Source of the DNA: Arcanobacterium_A hippocoleae | Lineage (GTDB): Bacteria > Actinomycetota > Actinomycetes > Actinomycetales > Actinomycetaceae | Assembly: GCF_031456295.1 (NCBI RefSeq) | Contig: NZ_JAVDUJ010000001.1 | Coordinates: 124,001 to 188,000, forward strand | Length of the DNA: 64,000 nucleotides | Reading direction: 5' to 3' | Part shown: one piece after another, positions 24,495 to 33,886 of the stretch | Numbering within the stretch: position 1 is the stretch's first letter | How the letters are laid out: each line of letters opens with the position of its first letter | The notes under the pieces: model-generated | What the model was told of the DNA's origin: nothing | The model's input: only the letters and a program-made list of their open reading frames with translations | The model's database searches: none | Made by a program: the position numbers and the translations under genes

Positions 24495-25662
24495 TAAATT
24501 TTTTAGAAGCGAGACTCCTGAGAATGCAGAGCAATGGATTGGCAGTGCGAAGGTTGATCAGCGCACTAAAAATCTCACCAAAAGGCTAAGTCCAGGCGAT
24601 ATCGCAATTATCGATCATGAAGATCTTGACCGTGTCTCAGCTGAAGCGCTAGTTGAATGTAAGCCCCGGCTCGTCTTAAACGCGGCCAAATCAACTTCTG
24701 GGCGTTACCCAAATCTTGGGCCGGGAATCCTCCTGGAAGCAGGTTTGCCCTTGATTGACGATTTAGGCTCTGCGGTGATGGACCTTCCTGAAGGAACGCA
24801 AGTGCGCGTCACTCCAAACGGCGAGGTTTATCACGGTGAAGTGCTGATTTCACAAGGGACGCTCCAAACGATCTCCACGAATAAAGCGAATATGGATGCT
24901 GCCAAAAGTGGGATCACTGCACAGCTAAAAGCTTTCGCATCAAATACGATGGAGTATGTCGAAAAAGAGCAGGATTTGATTCTTGATGGGATTGGTGTGC
25001 CTGATATTTCCACGAAGTTTCAGGGACGGCATGCGCTGGTAGTGGTGCGCGGGTATCGCTATAAGGAAGATCTTCACGCCCTAGCGCATTACATTCGTGA
25101 ATATCGACCAGTGATCATTGGCGTTGATGGTGGCGCAGACGCAATCTTGGAGGCTGGATATAAGCTCGATATGATCGTTGGCGATATGGACTCCGTTTCA
25201 GACAAAGCTTTGTGCAGCGGCGCGGAAATTATTGTGCACGCATATCGTGACGGGCGTGCACCGGGAAAGAAACGTGTTGAAGATTTAGGAGTTCCGCATG
25301 TAGTATTCCCGGCTACGGGTACGTCAGAGGATATTGCGATGCTGCTTGCGGACGCGAAAGATGCACAGTTGATCGTGGCCGTCGGTACGCATTCAACTTT
25401 GATTGAATATTTAGATAAAGGACGGCGCGGGATGGCATCAACTTTCTTAACTCGCCTGCAGGTAGGTGCGAAGCTGATTGATGCAAAAGGGGTTTCTCAA
25501 CTATACCGTTCGCGGATTTCGAACTGGCTGATTGCGCTTTTATTGATATCTGGGCTGGTCACACTTGGAGCAGCGGTATATTCCACTCCGGTAGGGCAGA
25601 TTACATTGAATCTCGTGCAGGTCTGGTTCTCCGATATGATTCATTGGTTTAAGGGATTTTAG
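24487..25662 (+). CDS. steA: SteA-like cytokinesis/septation protein
   Basis: About 391 residues. The central part resembles a thiamine pyrophosphokinase-type nucleotide fold (PVIIGVDGGADAILEAGYKLD and IVGDMDSVSD), and a single membrane helix near the C-terminus (SNWLIALLLISGLVTLG) leaves a short external tail. This layout and the recN-steA-steB order match corynebacterial SteA, which acts with SteB in daughter-cell separation. The start is a GTG (24484 or 24487) overlapping the recN end by about eight bases; a longer upstream frame read inside recN is not credible. The names follow the corynebacterial genes by synteny. Confidence 0.85.
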   Translation: MFNKFFRSETPENAEQWIGSAKVDQRTKNLTKRLSPGDIAIIDHEDLDRVSAEALVECKPRLVLNAAKSTSGRYPNLGPGILLEAGLPLIDDLGSAVMDLPEGTQVRVTPNGEVYHGEVLISQGTLQTISTNKANMDAAKSGITAQLKAFASNTMEYVEKEQDLILDGIGVPDISTKFQGRHALVVVRGYRYKEDLHALAHYIREYRPVIIGVDGGADAILEAGYKLDMIVGDMDSVSDKALCSGAEIIVHAYRDGRAPGKKRVEDLGVPHVVFPATGTSEDIAMLLADAKDAQLIVAVGTHSTLIEYLDKGRRGMASTFLTRLQVGAKLIDAKGVSQLYRSRISNWLIALLLISGLVTLGAAVYSTPVGQITLNLVQVWFSDMIHWFKGF

Positions 25663-25672
25663 GTGATTTTAG

Positions 25673-26674
25673 ATGGTTGATTTTCGGTACCACATAGTTT
25701 CTCTTGTGGCTGTATTTTTTGCTTTAGCGGTGGGCATTGTACTTGGTGCAGGGCCGTTGCAAAATTCGATTGGGAATGCGCTCTCGGGTGAGGTTGATTC
25801 GCTGCGGGAAGCGAATTCAGAATTAAAACGTGAAAACGAGAAGCTTGCAAAAACGCAAGCTGGCTATGTGACTGCATTTGAGGAAATTGCGCCAACTCTG
25901 CTTGAAGGCATATTGCCAAAGCAATCTATCGCAATTATCACGCTGCCTCATGCTGATGGTGATGATGTAAAGCAGGTGCAGGAAAAAGTCGCATTGACCG
26001 GGGCTGGAGTAAGCGGAGTATATGAAATTCAGCCAGCTTGGACCAGTGCCGATAATACTGCTTTCCGTTCATCATTTGCCGAACAAATCAAAACTTATGT
26101 ACCAGCGGCAAAAGATGCCAGTGATGCCAATACGATCATTGCTTTAGCTTTAGCGCAAATAGTGAAAGACGGTACTGAGGCTGAAACAAATAAAACGCTT
26201 GCGGAACTGATGACAGGCGCCGATACGGCACTTTTAAAAGTGCTTGACGGAGGTAAAACCGCTGCTACATCGGTTATTTTCGTTAGTCCTGATACTCCGG
26301 ATCTGACTCCGAAAAAGGGAACTACGCAAGATCCTGATCAAGTTGCCCAGGCTGATTATGATACGAAGACTTTCGGCGCACTGGTGAAGCTGATTGGGGA
26401 GAAGCTGCCGAGCGTACTTGGCGGATATGCAAATTCCCAAAATGATTTGGTATTGCATGTGCGTACCTCAGGCGCTGGTGTATCAAGCGTGGATGCGCTG
26501 AATGGTCCATTGGGAGTGACGAACGTGTTGTTGGCAGTTGCCGCAGAATTGAAAGATCAGACGGTTGCCTATGGTTTTGCTCAAGGCGCGCAAGAGGTGG
26601 TTGGGAAACGAATTATTGTGGAGGCTCCTGCTCCAACACAACCAGCTGCAGCAACGCCGCCAGCTGAAGGCTGA
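25673..26674 (+). CDS. steB: SteB/MctB-family membrane protein
   Basis: 333 residues with one N-terminal membrane anchor (VSLVAVFFALAVGIVLGAGP) after the conserved MVDFRYHI start, a coiled coil (about 45-65), and a long external domain. In mycobacteria the orthologue MctB (Rv1698) was linked to copper tolerance; in corynebacteria SteB works with SteA in septation. The tight 10-base spacing after steA favours the SteA/SteB reading. The tail is rich in Pro and Ala (PAPTQPAAATPPAEG). Confidence 0.88.
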   Translation: MVDFRYHIVSLVAVFFALAVGIVLGAGPLQNSIGNALSGEVDSLREANSELKRENEKLAKTQAGYVTAFEEIAPTLLEGILPKQSIAIITLPHADGDDVKQVQEKVALTGAGVSGVYEIQPAWTSADNTAFRSSFAEQIKTYVPAAKDASDANTIIALALAQIVKDGTEAETNKTLAELMTGADTALLKVLDGGKTAATSVIFVSPDTPDLTPKKGTTQDPDQVAQADYDTKTFGALVKLIGEKLPSVLGGYANSQNDLVLHVRTSGAGVSSVDALNGPLGVTNVLLAVAAELKDQTVAYGFAQGAQEVVGKRIIVEAPAPTQPAAATPPAEG

Positions 26675-26743
26675 TTTGCAAAATACTAATTCGGAAGATT
26701 CGGCTCAGTAAAATTGATTCGAACTTTGAAACTGGAGAGATAA

Positions 26744-27607
26744 ATGCGGTGGCAAGTACCTTTTGCAGCATTCACAGCAGCGGCCGGAGTGGCGTGCGCC
26801 CGAAAAATTGGTGCTAGATTTAGTCAGCAAAAATGGGAGCGCCGTCATCACGACGGTTCAGCTGTTTCCTTGCTTGGCGGTTTTGAATCGGCATGCGGGG
26901 TAATTACGAGTGGAATCACACAAGTTGATACACCGTATGGGAAAGCCCATCTTGTAGCTGCGATCGCTAGTGGTGCTGCCGGATTTATTGATGACCATTT
27001 AGAGGATCGTTTTCCTGCTGTTGGAAAAGGTTTCAAAGGGCATCTTGGGGCGTTAAAAAGGGGGCAGCTGACCTCTGGGATGCTGAAAATTATCTGCATC
27101 GGATCGGGCGCAGTTTTGAGCGCGCTGATGCTGCAGAAAGCGGCAATTGGTAACGTAAAAAATGTTCAGCAGGATGCCCAGACGGCAGTGAAAAATTTGC
27201 TGATCACTGGGGTAGATGCCGTGATTGTGGCAGGCACAGCGAATTTTCTGAATTTGCTTGATTTAGCTCCCGGACGCGCATTGAAAGTGAGTCTTGCAGG
27301 TTCTGTGCCGGCGTTTATCTCGGAGAATGATGTAGCGAAGTCGCTGAGCTGTGGTCTGATTACGACAAGTATGCTTGGACTTGCCAAAGATCTCAGCGGG
27401 GAAAAAATGCTTGGTGATTTGGGTGCCAATGCCCTTGGGAGTGTGCTTGGTGTGCAATTTGCTGATTTCACAAAGACGCAGCTACTGCCGAAGCTCGGTA
27501 TCGCTGGCGTAATTATCGGTTTAAATTTTGCTTCTGAAAAATTTTCTTTTTCAAAAGTGATCCAAGAAAATACTGTGCTGAATTGGATCGATCAGCTCGG
27601 ACGTTAA
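26744..27607 (+). CDS. MraY/WecA-superfamily polyprenyl-phosphate sugar-phosphate transferase-like protein
   Basis: 287 residues, shorter than MraY. Family motifs are recognisable: an Asp-rich loop GFIDDHLED, the NFLNLLDLAPGRALK segment matching NxxNxxDG, and MLGDLGANALG matching the FxGDxGS motif. Several hydrophobic helices alternate with these loops. The usual HIHH-type loop is not clear. It probably attaches a sugar phosphate to, or handles, an undecaprenyl carrier. With the MurJ-like flippase 67 bases downstream and the septation pair upstream it suggests an envelope-glycan assembly unit. The exact substrate is unknown. Confidence 0.72.
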   Translation: MRWQVPFAAFTAAAGVACARKIGARFSQQKWERRHHDGSAVSLLGGFESACGVITSGITQVDTPYGKAHLVAAIASGAAGFIDDHLEDRFPAVGKGFKGHLGALKRGQLTSGMLKIICIGSGAVLSALMLQKAAIGNVKNVQQDAQTAVKNLLITGVDAVIVAGTANFLNLLDLAPGRALKVSLAGSVPAFISENDVAKSLSCGLITTSMLGLAKDLSGEKMLGDLGANALGSVLGVQFADFTKTQLLPKLGIAGVIIGLNFASEKFSFSKVIQENTVLNWIDQLGR

Positions 27608-27674
27608 GCAAAGACCGATAATTCGATTTTCAGCGGGATCAAAAGCGGCAAGTTTTGGAAGATAGCAGGATTTA

Positions 27675-29243
27675 ATGACGAAGAAAGCTGTGAAAGGATT
27701 CGCTGGTGCTGCCGGGTTGATCGCTATTTTGACGGTATTTTCGCGGCTTGCCGGATTGGCACGTAAATTAGCACAATCGTGGGCGATGTCTGATGGCACT
27801 GTTGCCAGTGCTTACGATACTGCAAATACTGTGCCGAATGTATTATTTGAAGTAGCAGCTGGAGGTGCGCTTGCTGGTGCCGTGATTCCGCTGATTGCCG
27901 GTTATGTCTCGCGTCAGCAGCATGATCGGTTATCACAGACGGTTTCTGCGTTGATTTCATGGATTTTGTTGGTCGGTATCCCGGTCGCAGTTATTGTGGG
28001 ATTGACGGCGTATCCGCTTGTATCCGTCCTTTTTGGGCCTGCCACTGATCCGGCTGTGATTTCGCTTTCAGCTACGTTATTGCAAATATTTGCGATCCAG
28101 ATCCCGCTCTACGGGCTTTCTGTGGTTTTTACAGGTGTGCTTCAGGCACATGGAAAATTCGGATTGCCTGCCCTTGCGCCGTTGCTCTCATCGATTGCGG
28201 TGATTCTTAGTTTTAGCGCTTATGCCTATTATTTTGGTGCCGATATTGCAGCTTCCGAGGTGGATTACAGTGGGGTGCTGATCCTTGGGTTGGGTACTAC
28301 TTTCGGAGTGGTTATTTTTTCGCTGCCACAGATTTTGCCCATGCGGAAACTACTGCATTTTCGGTTTACATTGAAATTTCCTGCAGGTGTTGCGTCGAAA
28401 TCAATTGCATTGGCGGGCGCAGGCTTAGCGGCTCTCAGTGCACAGCAAATCGCTATTGTCGTGATTATGTACATCGCCAATTCGGCTGGTGGCGTGGGGG
28501 CTTTTACTACATTCAATTATGCGTACACGGTTTTTATGGTGCCTTATGGCGTGCTTTGTGTGCCGATTGCAACTGCGGTATTTCCAAAAATTTCGGCATC
28601 TGTGGCAGCGCAAGATTCTGCGCTCACGCTGCAGTTGGTGCGTCGTTCCACACAGTTGGTGATTCTGTTTGGAGCTGCCGCTGCTGCGATGCTGGTTGCA
28701 CTGGCGAAACCTGCGAAGACGGTGCTCGAAGTGGGGCGTGATATTGCTTATCTTGATTCTTTGATGCAGGCTATGGCGGGAGGGCTGATTGGATTTTCGC
28801 TGCTCTACCATGTGGCGCGGATAATGTATGCATTGGGTCATGGAAAAAAGGTCGTCTTGCAAAATACTTTCGCCTGGGGGTCGGTTTGCCTCACTCTCGT
28901 CATCTGGAATGTATTTGGTCTTGCCGGACGGGAAAATGCACTTTTTGCAATTGGAGTGGCATTAACGATCGGCATGAGTGTTGGTGCAGTGATGTGTGTC
29001 CGCGGAATATATCAGGTGCTTGGGGCGGATGCGATTCGCGGAATACTCCGGCTGATAGTGTCATTGGTGGCAGTGATTGCACCAATGACCTGGATTGCTT
29101 GGCGGGTCGTACAGTGGATCCATGTTGAGATGTTTCCGTCTGTGCTTGGTGCATTTGCGGCAGCTGTGTTTGGCAGCATCATTATTTTGAGCGGGACGGG
29201 CGGGATCTGGTGGCTTTTTCAGCGTATTTCAGTGAGGCAATAG
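27675..29243 (+). CDS. MurJ/MviN-family lipid II flippase-like protein
   Basis: 522 residues with about fourteen membrane helices. The start (GLIAILTVFSRLAGLARKLAQSWAMSDG) and later PNVLFEVAAGGALAGAVIPL and YTVFMVPYGVLCVPIATAVFPKISA are typical of MurJ (MOP superfamily), which flips lipid II across the membrane. Many actinobacteria carry murJ near the chromosome end with pseudokinase domains. Here it is a plain MurJ next to a MraY/WecA-like gene, so it could flip peptidoglycan or another lipid-linked glycan. The ATG at 27675 has GGAAGATAGCAGG upstream. Confidence 0.85.
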   Translation: MTKKAVKGFAGAAGLIAILTVFSRLAGLARKLAQSWAMSDGTVASAYDTANTVPNVLFEVAAGGALAGAVIPLIAGYVSRQQHDRLSQTVSALISWILLVGIPVAVIVGLTAYPLVSVLFGPATDPAVISLSATLLQIFAIQIPLYGLSVVFTGVLQAHGKFGLPALAPLLSSIAVILSFSAYAYYFGADIAASEVDYSGVLILGLGTTFGVVIFSLPQILPMRKLLHFRFTLKFPAGVASKSIALAGAGLAALSAQQIAIVVIMYIANSAGGVGAFTTFNYAYTVFMVPYGVLCVPIATAVFPKISASVAAQDSALTLQLVRRSTQLVILFGAAAAAMLVALAKPAKTVLEVGRDIAYLDSLMQAMAGGLIGFSLLYHVARIMYALGHGKKVVLQNTFAWGSVCLTLVIWNVFGLAGRENALFAIGVALTIGMSVGAVMCVRGIYQVLGADAIRGILRLIVSLVAVIAPMTWIAWRVVQWIHVEMFPSVLGAFAAAVFGSIIILSGTGGIWWLFQRISVRQ

Positions 29244-29256
29244 AAACTCTCTGAAC

Positions 29257-29278
29257 TTGCAAAAATCGATTTTTGCAA
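29257..29278. terminator. Perfect 22-bp palindrome after the murJ-like gene
   Basis: Fully self-complementary sequence centred on TCGA with arms TTGCAAAAA/TTTTTGCAA, 13 bases past the stop. It can fold with a four-base loop and contains a T5 run on both strands. It is likely a terminator, but it also abuts the SufR-like site and could be an operator. Confidence 0.45.
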
Positions 29279-29289
29279 CAAGAATGTTG
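29276..29289. promoter_or_regulatory. Candidate SufR operator CAAC-N6-GTTG
   Basis: CAAC (29276-29279) and GTTG (29286-29289) with a six-base spacer match the CAAC-N6-GTTG inverted repeat described for SufR of Synechocystis. It lies about 100 bases upstream of sufR; a TATACA -10-like box is at 29331-29336. Autorepression of the suf operon when iron-sulfur clusters are sufficient is the expected role. Confidence 0.45.
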
Positions 29290-29389
29290 TGTAATGATTA
29301 ATTTCTTGGAATGTCGATTTTTCTTCATTTTATACAGTTTGTTTGGTTTTGAATTGTGAAAATGAAGTAGAGCGTGTGAAGGAGGTCCT

Positions 29390-30082
29390 ATGGATCGTAA
29401 TGATCTGGGCACATGTGAACAAATCCTTCGGCTCATCGTCGAACGCGGGCCAATCACGTCAGGGGAGTTGGCACGGATTCTTGTGCTTACTCCAGCTGCG
29501 GTGCGTCGGCATATCACAACTTTGATCGAAGACGAATACATTCAACTCTATGAGACGCCATCACACTTACCGCTCAAACGCGGGCGTCCTTCCCGTCGTT
29601 ATGTGGCAACTAACCACGGGCACGCTCAGCTCAATGAGGCATATGCTGATATTGCTACTCATGCTTTGGCGTTTGTGCGTGAAAATTTGGGAGATAGTGG
29701 AATTGATGAGTTCGCTCAACGGCGCACAAAAACATTAGAATCGCGTTATCAAGGAATTGTGGATGCGGCTGGTCCGCATCCGGCAGATAAAGTTGCAGCG
29801 CTTGGTCAGGCTTTGGATCGTGATGGATTCATGACCACACTCCGGCGTGGAGGTCCGCACGGAATTTCACTGCAACTATGCCAAGGGCATTGCCCGGTAC
29901 AAGATGTTGCCGGCGCATTTCCCGAGCTATGCGAAGCTGAAACGCGTGCTTTCGCAAAGCTGCTGGGGGTGCCAATCCAACGGCTTTCGACGTTAGCCAG
30001 TGGCGGGCATGTCTGCACTACAAATATTCCGATTGTGAACACGCACAAGATACCAAATCATCACAACCGGAGATCCCAATAG
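29390..30082 (+). CDS. sufR: SufR-type iron-sulfur-binding transcriptional repressor
   Basis: 230 residues. A DeoR/ArsR-like winged helix (TSGELARILVLTPAAVRRHI) is followed by a C-terminal cluster domain with cysteines in LCQGHCPVQDVAGAF, PELCEAET and GGHVCTT. This is the arrangement of actinobacterial SufR, which senses 4Fe-4S state. The start has a strong AAGGAGGT site. It leads the suf operon with a 53-base gap to sufB. The C-terminal HNRRSQ tail is unremarkable. Confidence 0.94.
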   Translation: MDRNDLGTCEQILRLIVERGPITSGELARILVLTPAAVRRHITTLIEDEYIQLYETPSHLPLKRGRPSRRYVATNHGHAQLNEAYADIATHALAFVRENLGDSGIDEFAQRRTKTLESRYQGIVDAAGPHPADKVAALGQALDRDGFMTTLRRGGPHGISLQLCQGHCPVQDVAGAFPELCEAETRAFAKLLGVPIQRLSTLASGGHVCTTNIPIVNTHKIPNHHNRRSQ

Positions 30083-30135
30083 GGCATAGTAAATCAAGCG
30101 ATACGTGAGTACCGCTGAAAGGAAACAAAAAACTA

Positions 30136-31581
30136 ATGACGCAAAGCGCACCGGGTACAAAGGAATCTTTGACCCAGGAAGAAACGATTGCATCTATTGG
30201 TCATGAAAATTATGCATATGGATGGCACGATTCTGACCAGGCAGGGCAACAGGCTCAACGAGGTTTGAGTGAAGAAGTAGTTCGGAATATTTCGGCAATG
30301 AAAAATGAGCCGGAATGGATGCTAAGACTCCGTTTGAAATCATTGAAGTTATTTTCTCGGCGTCCGATGCCAACTTGGGGTGCAGATTTATCAAATATCG
30401 ATTTTGATTCGATCAAGTACTATGTGAAATCTACGGAAAAAATTGCTGGCAGCTGGGAGGAACTTCCGCAAGATATCAAAGATACTTATGATCGTCTTGG
30501 AATCCCGGAAGCGGAAAAAGCTCGGCTGGTAGCTGGTGTGGCTGCGCAATACGAATCAGAAGTGGTATACCATCAAATTCGTGAAGATCTCGAACGCCAG
30601 GGCGTGCTCTTCCTTGATACAGATACTGGTTTACGGGAATACCCGGAGTTGTTCAAGGAATATTTCGGTAAAGCAGTGCCTGCAGGCGATAATAAATTTG
30701 CTTCGCTGAATACTGCAGTCTGGTCTGGTGGATCTTTTATTTACGTGCCAAAGGGTGTGCATGTAGAAATTCCAGTGCAAGCATATTTCCGCATGAATAC
30801 CGAAAATCTTGGGCAGTTTGAGCGGACGCTGATCATTGCTGACGAGGATTCCTACATCCATTATGTGGAAGGATGTACCGCTCCAATTTATAAGTCGGAT
30901 TCATTGCACGCTGCAGTCGTTGAGATTTTTGTGAAAAAAGGCGCGCGTGTGCGTTATACCACGATTCAAAATTGGTCTAGTAACGTACTTAATCTCGTCA
31001 CACAACGCGCGATTGTAGAAGAAGGCGGCGTAATGGAGTGGGTCGATGGGAATATTGGCTCGAAACTAAATATGAAATATCCAGCTTGTTACCTTACAGG
31101 TGCACATGCGCGTGGTGAAGCACTCTCGATTGCTTTTGCTGGAAAAGGTCAGCATCAGGATACGGGTGCAAAAATGGTGCATCTGGCACCGCATACTTCA
31201 TCTTCAATCGTTTCAAAATCAGTCTCACGAGGTGGCGGGCGCTCATCATATCGTGGCTTAGTACAAGTAAACGAAAATGCGACGCACGCAAAATCAAATG
31301 TTTTATGTGATGCGCTACTGGTAGATACAATTTCACGGACTGATACTTATCCTTATGTTGATGTGCGAGTAGATGATGTGGAAATGGGGCATGAAGCTAC
31401 CGTTACGAAAGTTTCTGAAGATCAGCTCTTTTATTTAATGAGCCGTGGAATGGAAGAAACTGAAGCAATGGCAATGATCGTACGTGGTTTTGTAGAGCCA
31501 ATTGCGCGTGAGCTTCCGATGGAATACGCACTTGAATTGAATCGGCTGATCGAACTGCAGATGGAAGGATCGGTAGGCTAA
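30136..31581 (+). CDS. sufB: Fe-S cluster assembly scaffold SufB
   Basis: 481 residues, the usual SufB length. It is part of the SufBC2D complex that builds iron-sulfur clusters in the cytosol. Recognisable segments are FDSIKYYVKSTEK, GSFIYVPKGVHVEIPVQAYF, YVEGCTAP, and RTDTYPYVDVRVDDVEMGHEA. The final helix ends in LIELQMEGSVG. It starts 53 bases after sufR and one base separates it from sufD. No intein is present, unlike the SufB of some mycobacteria. Confidence 0.96.
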   Translation: MTQSAPGTKESLTQEETIASIGHENYAYGWHDSDQAGQQAQRGLSEEVVRNISAMKNEPEWMLRLRLKSLKLFSRRPMPTWGADLSNIDFDSIKYYVKSTEKIAGSWEELPQDIKDTYDRLGIPEAEKARLVAGVAAQYESEVVYHQIREDLERQGVLFLDTDTGLREYPELFKEYFGKAVPAGDNKFASLNTAVWSGGSFIYVPKGVHVEIPVQAYFRMNTENLGQFERTLIIADEDSYIHYVEGCTAPIYKSDSLHAAVVEIFVKKGARVRYTTIQNWSSNVLNLVTQRAIVEEGGVMEWVDGNIGSKLNMKYPACYLTGAHARGEALSIAFAGKGQHQDTGAKMVHLAPHTSSSIVSKSVSRGGGRSSYRGLVQVNENATHAKSNVLCDALLVDTISRTDTYPYVDVRVDDVEMGHEATVTKVSEDQLFYLMSRGMEETEAMAMIVRGFVEPIARELPMEYALELNRLIELQMEGSVG

Positions 31582-31582
31582 G

Positions 31583-32728
31583 ATGAGCGAATTTTTAACG
31601 AAACAAGTAAATTCTCGTGCAGATAGATTGGTTTCTTTCAATCTTGCTGATTTCCAAGTTCCGCAAGGCAATGAGGAAGAATGGCGTTTTACACCGATTG
31701 AGAAGATTACTGATTTTTTCGCGGCACAAACTCCAGGTGCGCACTATACGGTAGAAGTTACGGGCGATGTCGAATATGCGGAAGTTGAACGTGATGATTC
31801 ACGCCTTGGGAAAGTGCTTCCTCCCGATGATCGTGTTGGTGCTCTCGCTTGGGAAAACTTCCAGAAAGCACATGTAGTTACACTTCTGCGGGATGTAAGA
31901 CTTTCTTCAGAAGCAGTAGTGAAAATTCATGGAAATAATGATTCCGAAATTTCTGCATGTGAGCTGCTCGTAGATGCACAGCCTTTTGCGGAAGGAACTG
32001 TGGTGATCGAACATACTGGAGTTGCACGTTTTGCAGAGGGGATCGAAGTGCGTGTAGCCGACGGAGCACATCTCACTCTGGTCACGATTCAAGACTGGGA
32101 TGATCCTGCGGCGCATACGCTTTCAAACCGGATCAGGGTCGGAAAAGACGCAACCTTTAAGCATATCGTGGTGACTTTAGGTGGCGAGATCGTACGTGTT
32201 ACCACAAACGTGGATTTCACCGGTCCAGGTGGAGATGTTGAGTTGCTTGGCGCTTATTTTGTTGATTCGCAGCAGCATCTTGAGCATCGTTTACTGGTAG
32301 ATCATAATCATCCAAAATGCCGTTCAAATGCTACATATAAAGGTGCATTGCAAGGCGAAGGAGCACATTCAGTGTGGATCGGTGATGTGCTGATCGAGCC
32401 AAATGCCGAAGGAACTGATACATACGAGTTAAATCGCAATCTGATTTTGACTCCTGGTGCGAAAGCTGATTCAGTACCAAATCTGGAAATTGAGACCGGT
32501 GAAATCGAAGGCGCAGGTCATGCTTCGGCAACAGGTCGTTTCGATGACGAGCAGCTCTTCTATTTGAAGTCTCGTGGGATCCCGGAGGATGAAGCAAGAC
32601 GGCTCGTGGTGCGCGGATTTTTTGCGGAGTTGATCAATCAGATCGGCGTCGAATCGGTGCAGGAAAAGCTGATTGCAGCCATCGATAAAGAGCTTGCAAT
32701 AACGATGGGATCAAATAATGGTAAGTAA
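31583..32728 (+). CDS. sufD: Fe-S cluster assembly protein SufD
   Basis: 381 residues, homologous to SufB and its partner in SufBC2D. It has the beta-helix core (HRLLVDHNHPKCRSNATYKG, SVWIGDVLIEPNAEGTDTYE) and the C-terminal helical end DDEQLFYLKSRGIPEDEARR. It begins directly after sufB, and its 3' end overlaps the Rieske gene by 11 bases, consistent with one transcript. Confidence 0.95.
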   Translation: MSEFLTKQVNSRADRLVSFNLADFQVPQGNEEEWRFTPIEKITDFFAAQTPGAHYTVEVTGDVEYAEVERDDSRLGKVLPPDDRVGALAWENFQKAHVVTLLRDVRLSSEAVVKIHGNNDSEISACELLVDAQPFAEGTVVIEHTGVARFAEGIEVRVADGAHLTLVTIQDWDDPAAHTLSNRIRVGKDATFKHIVVTLGGEIVRVTTNVDFTGPGGDVELLGAYFVDSQQHLEHRLLVDHNHPKCRSNATYKGALQGEGAHSVWIGDVLIEPNAEGTDTYELNRNLILTPGAKADSVPNLEIETGEIEGAGHASATGRFDDEQLFYLKSRGIPEDEARRLVVRGFFAELINQIGVESVQEKLIAAIDKELAITMGSNNGK

Positions 32729-33053
32729 GGATATATGCAGCGTAGCAGATGTGGCAACGGGAGACGTAGGGAGCTACGACCTAGTTGACGCAACTGGTAC
32801 GTCAATAAAAATCGCACTTATTCATACTGAAAATGATCGCTGGTTTGCGATACATGATCGGTGTTCGCACGGTCGGATCGCACTTTCTGAAGGCTTTGTG
32901 GAAGGTGAAAGTATCGAATGCGCGCGTCATGGCGCATTATTCGATTTGGCTACGGGAAATCCCCTGAGCCCGCCAGCAACGGTGGCTGTAAAAACGTATC
33001 CGGTAACGATTCAAAATGATCGTGTATGCATTGAGCTCGCTGCTCAAAATTAG
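32718..33053 (+). CDS. Rieske-type 2Fe-2S ferredoxin of the suf operon
   Basis: 111 residues with the Rieske ligand pairs C-S-H (HDRCSHGRIAL) and C-A-R-H (IECARHGALFDL). This is the small oxygenase-ferredoxin (NirD-like) that actinobacteria place between sufD and sufC. It probably gives electrons for cluster assembly, though its partner is not proven. It overlaps the sufD end by 11 bases. A C-terminal PVTIQNDRVCIEL strand closes the fold. Confidence 0.93.
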   Translation: MVSKDICSVADVATGDVGSYDLVDATGTSIKIALIHTENDRWFAIHDRCSHGRIALSEGFVEGESIECARHGALFDLATGNPLSPPATVAVKTYPVTIQNDRVCIELAAQN

Positions 33054-33095
33054 TATTTCAATCGAATTTATAACTTCAAGAGAAAAGAAAATATC

Positions 33096-33845
33096 GTGTC
33101 AAATCTCGAAATCAAAAATCTTCATGTATCAGTAGAAACTCCTGAAGGTGATAAGCCGATTTTACGCGGGGTCGATTTGAAGATCAACGACGGTGAAATC
33201 CACGCGATTATGGGGCCAAACGGTTCAGGTAAATCGACATTGGCATATTCAATTGCCGGGCATCCAAAATATACGATCACTGAAGGCGAAGTGTTGCTTG
33301 ATGGTGAGAATCTCGTGGAAATGTCGGCTGACGAACGTGCCCGTGCCGGACTATTCCTCGCAATGCAGTATCCTGTTGAAGTACCAGGAGTGTCTGTATC
33401 AAATTTCCTTCGTTCGGCAAAGACGGCTGTTTCTGGAGAAGCACCAAAGCTGCGTGAATGGATTAAGGAAATGAAAGCGGCGATGGAAAACCTGAAAGTT
33501 GATGCCGATTTCGCACAACGAGATGTAAACTATGGATTCTCTGGCGGGGAAAAGAAACGCTTGGAAATCTTGCAAATGGAATTACTGAAACCAAAATTTG
33601 CGGTACTTGATGAAACCGATTCAGGACTGGATGTTGATGCATTACGGCTGGTATCAGCGGGAGTTAATCGCGTACATGAAAAAGAAGGATCAGGAATTCT
33701 GCTGATCACGCATTACACGCGGATCCTGAAATATATTCATCCGGATTTCGTACACGTATTTGTTGATGGGCGTGTGGCTGAATCGGGCGGGCCAGAGCTT
33801 GCTGAAAAGCTCGAAGATGAGGGATATGCGGCATACGAGAATTAA
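33096..33845 (+). CDS. sufC: Fe-S cluster assembly ATPase SufC
   Basis: 249-residue ABC-type ATPase with Walker A MGPNGSGKSTL, signature FSGGEKKRLEILQM, and Walker B FAVLDETDSGLD (the DETDSGLD form is typical of SufC), then LLITHYTRIL. It drives SufBC2D. GTG start at 33096 with AGAGAAAAGAAAA ahead; the ribosome site is weak. It follows the Rieske gene by 42 bases. Confidence 0.96.
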   Translation: MSNLEIKNLHVSVETPEGDKPILRGVDLKINDGEIHAIMGPNGSGKSTLAYSIAGHPKYTITEGEVLLDGENLVEMSADERARAGLFLAMQYPVEVPGVSVSNFLRSAKTAVSGEAPKLREWIKEMKAAMENLKVDADFAQRDVNYGFSGGEKKRLEILQMELLKPKFAVLDETDSGLDVDALRLVSAGVNRVHEKEGSGILLITHYTRILKYIHPDFVHVFVDGRVAESGGPELAEKLEDEGYAAYEN

Positions 33846-33886
33846 GTTTTGAAAGCTTGAAACCTGAAACTTTGATGGAGATCGAC

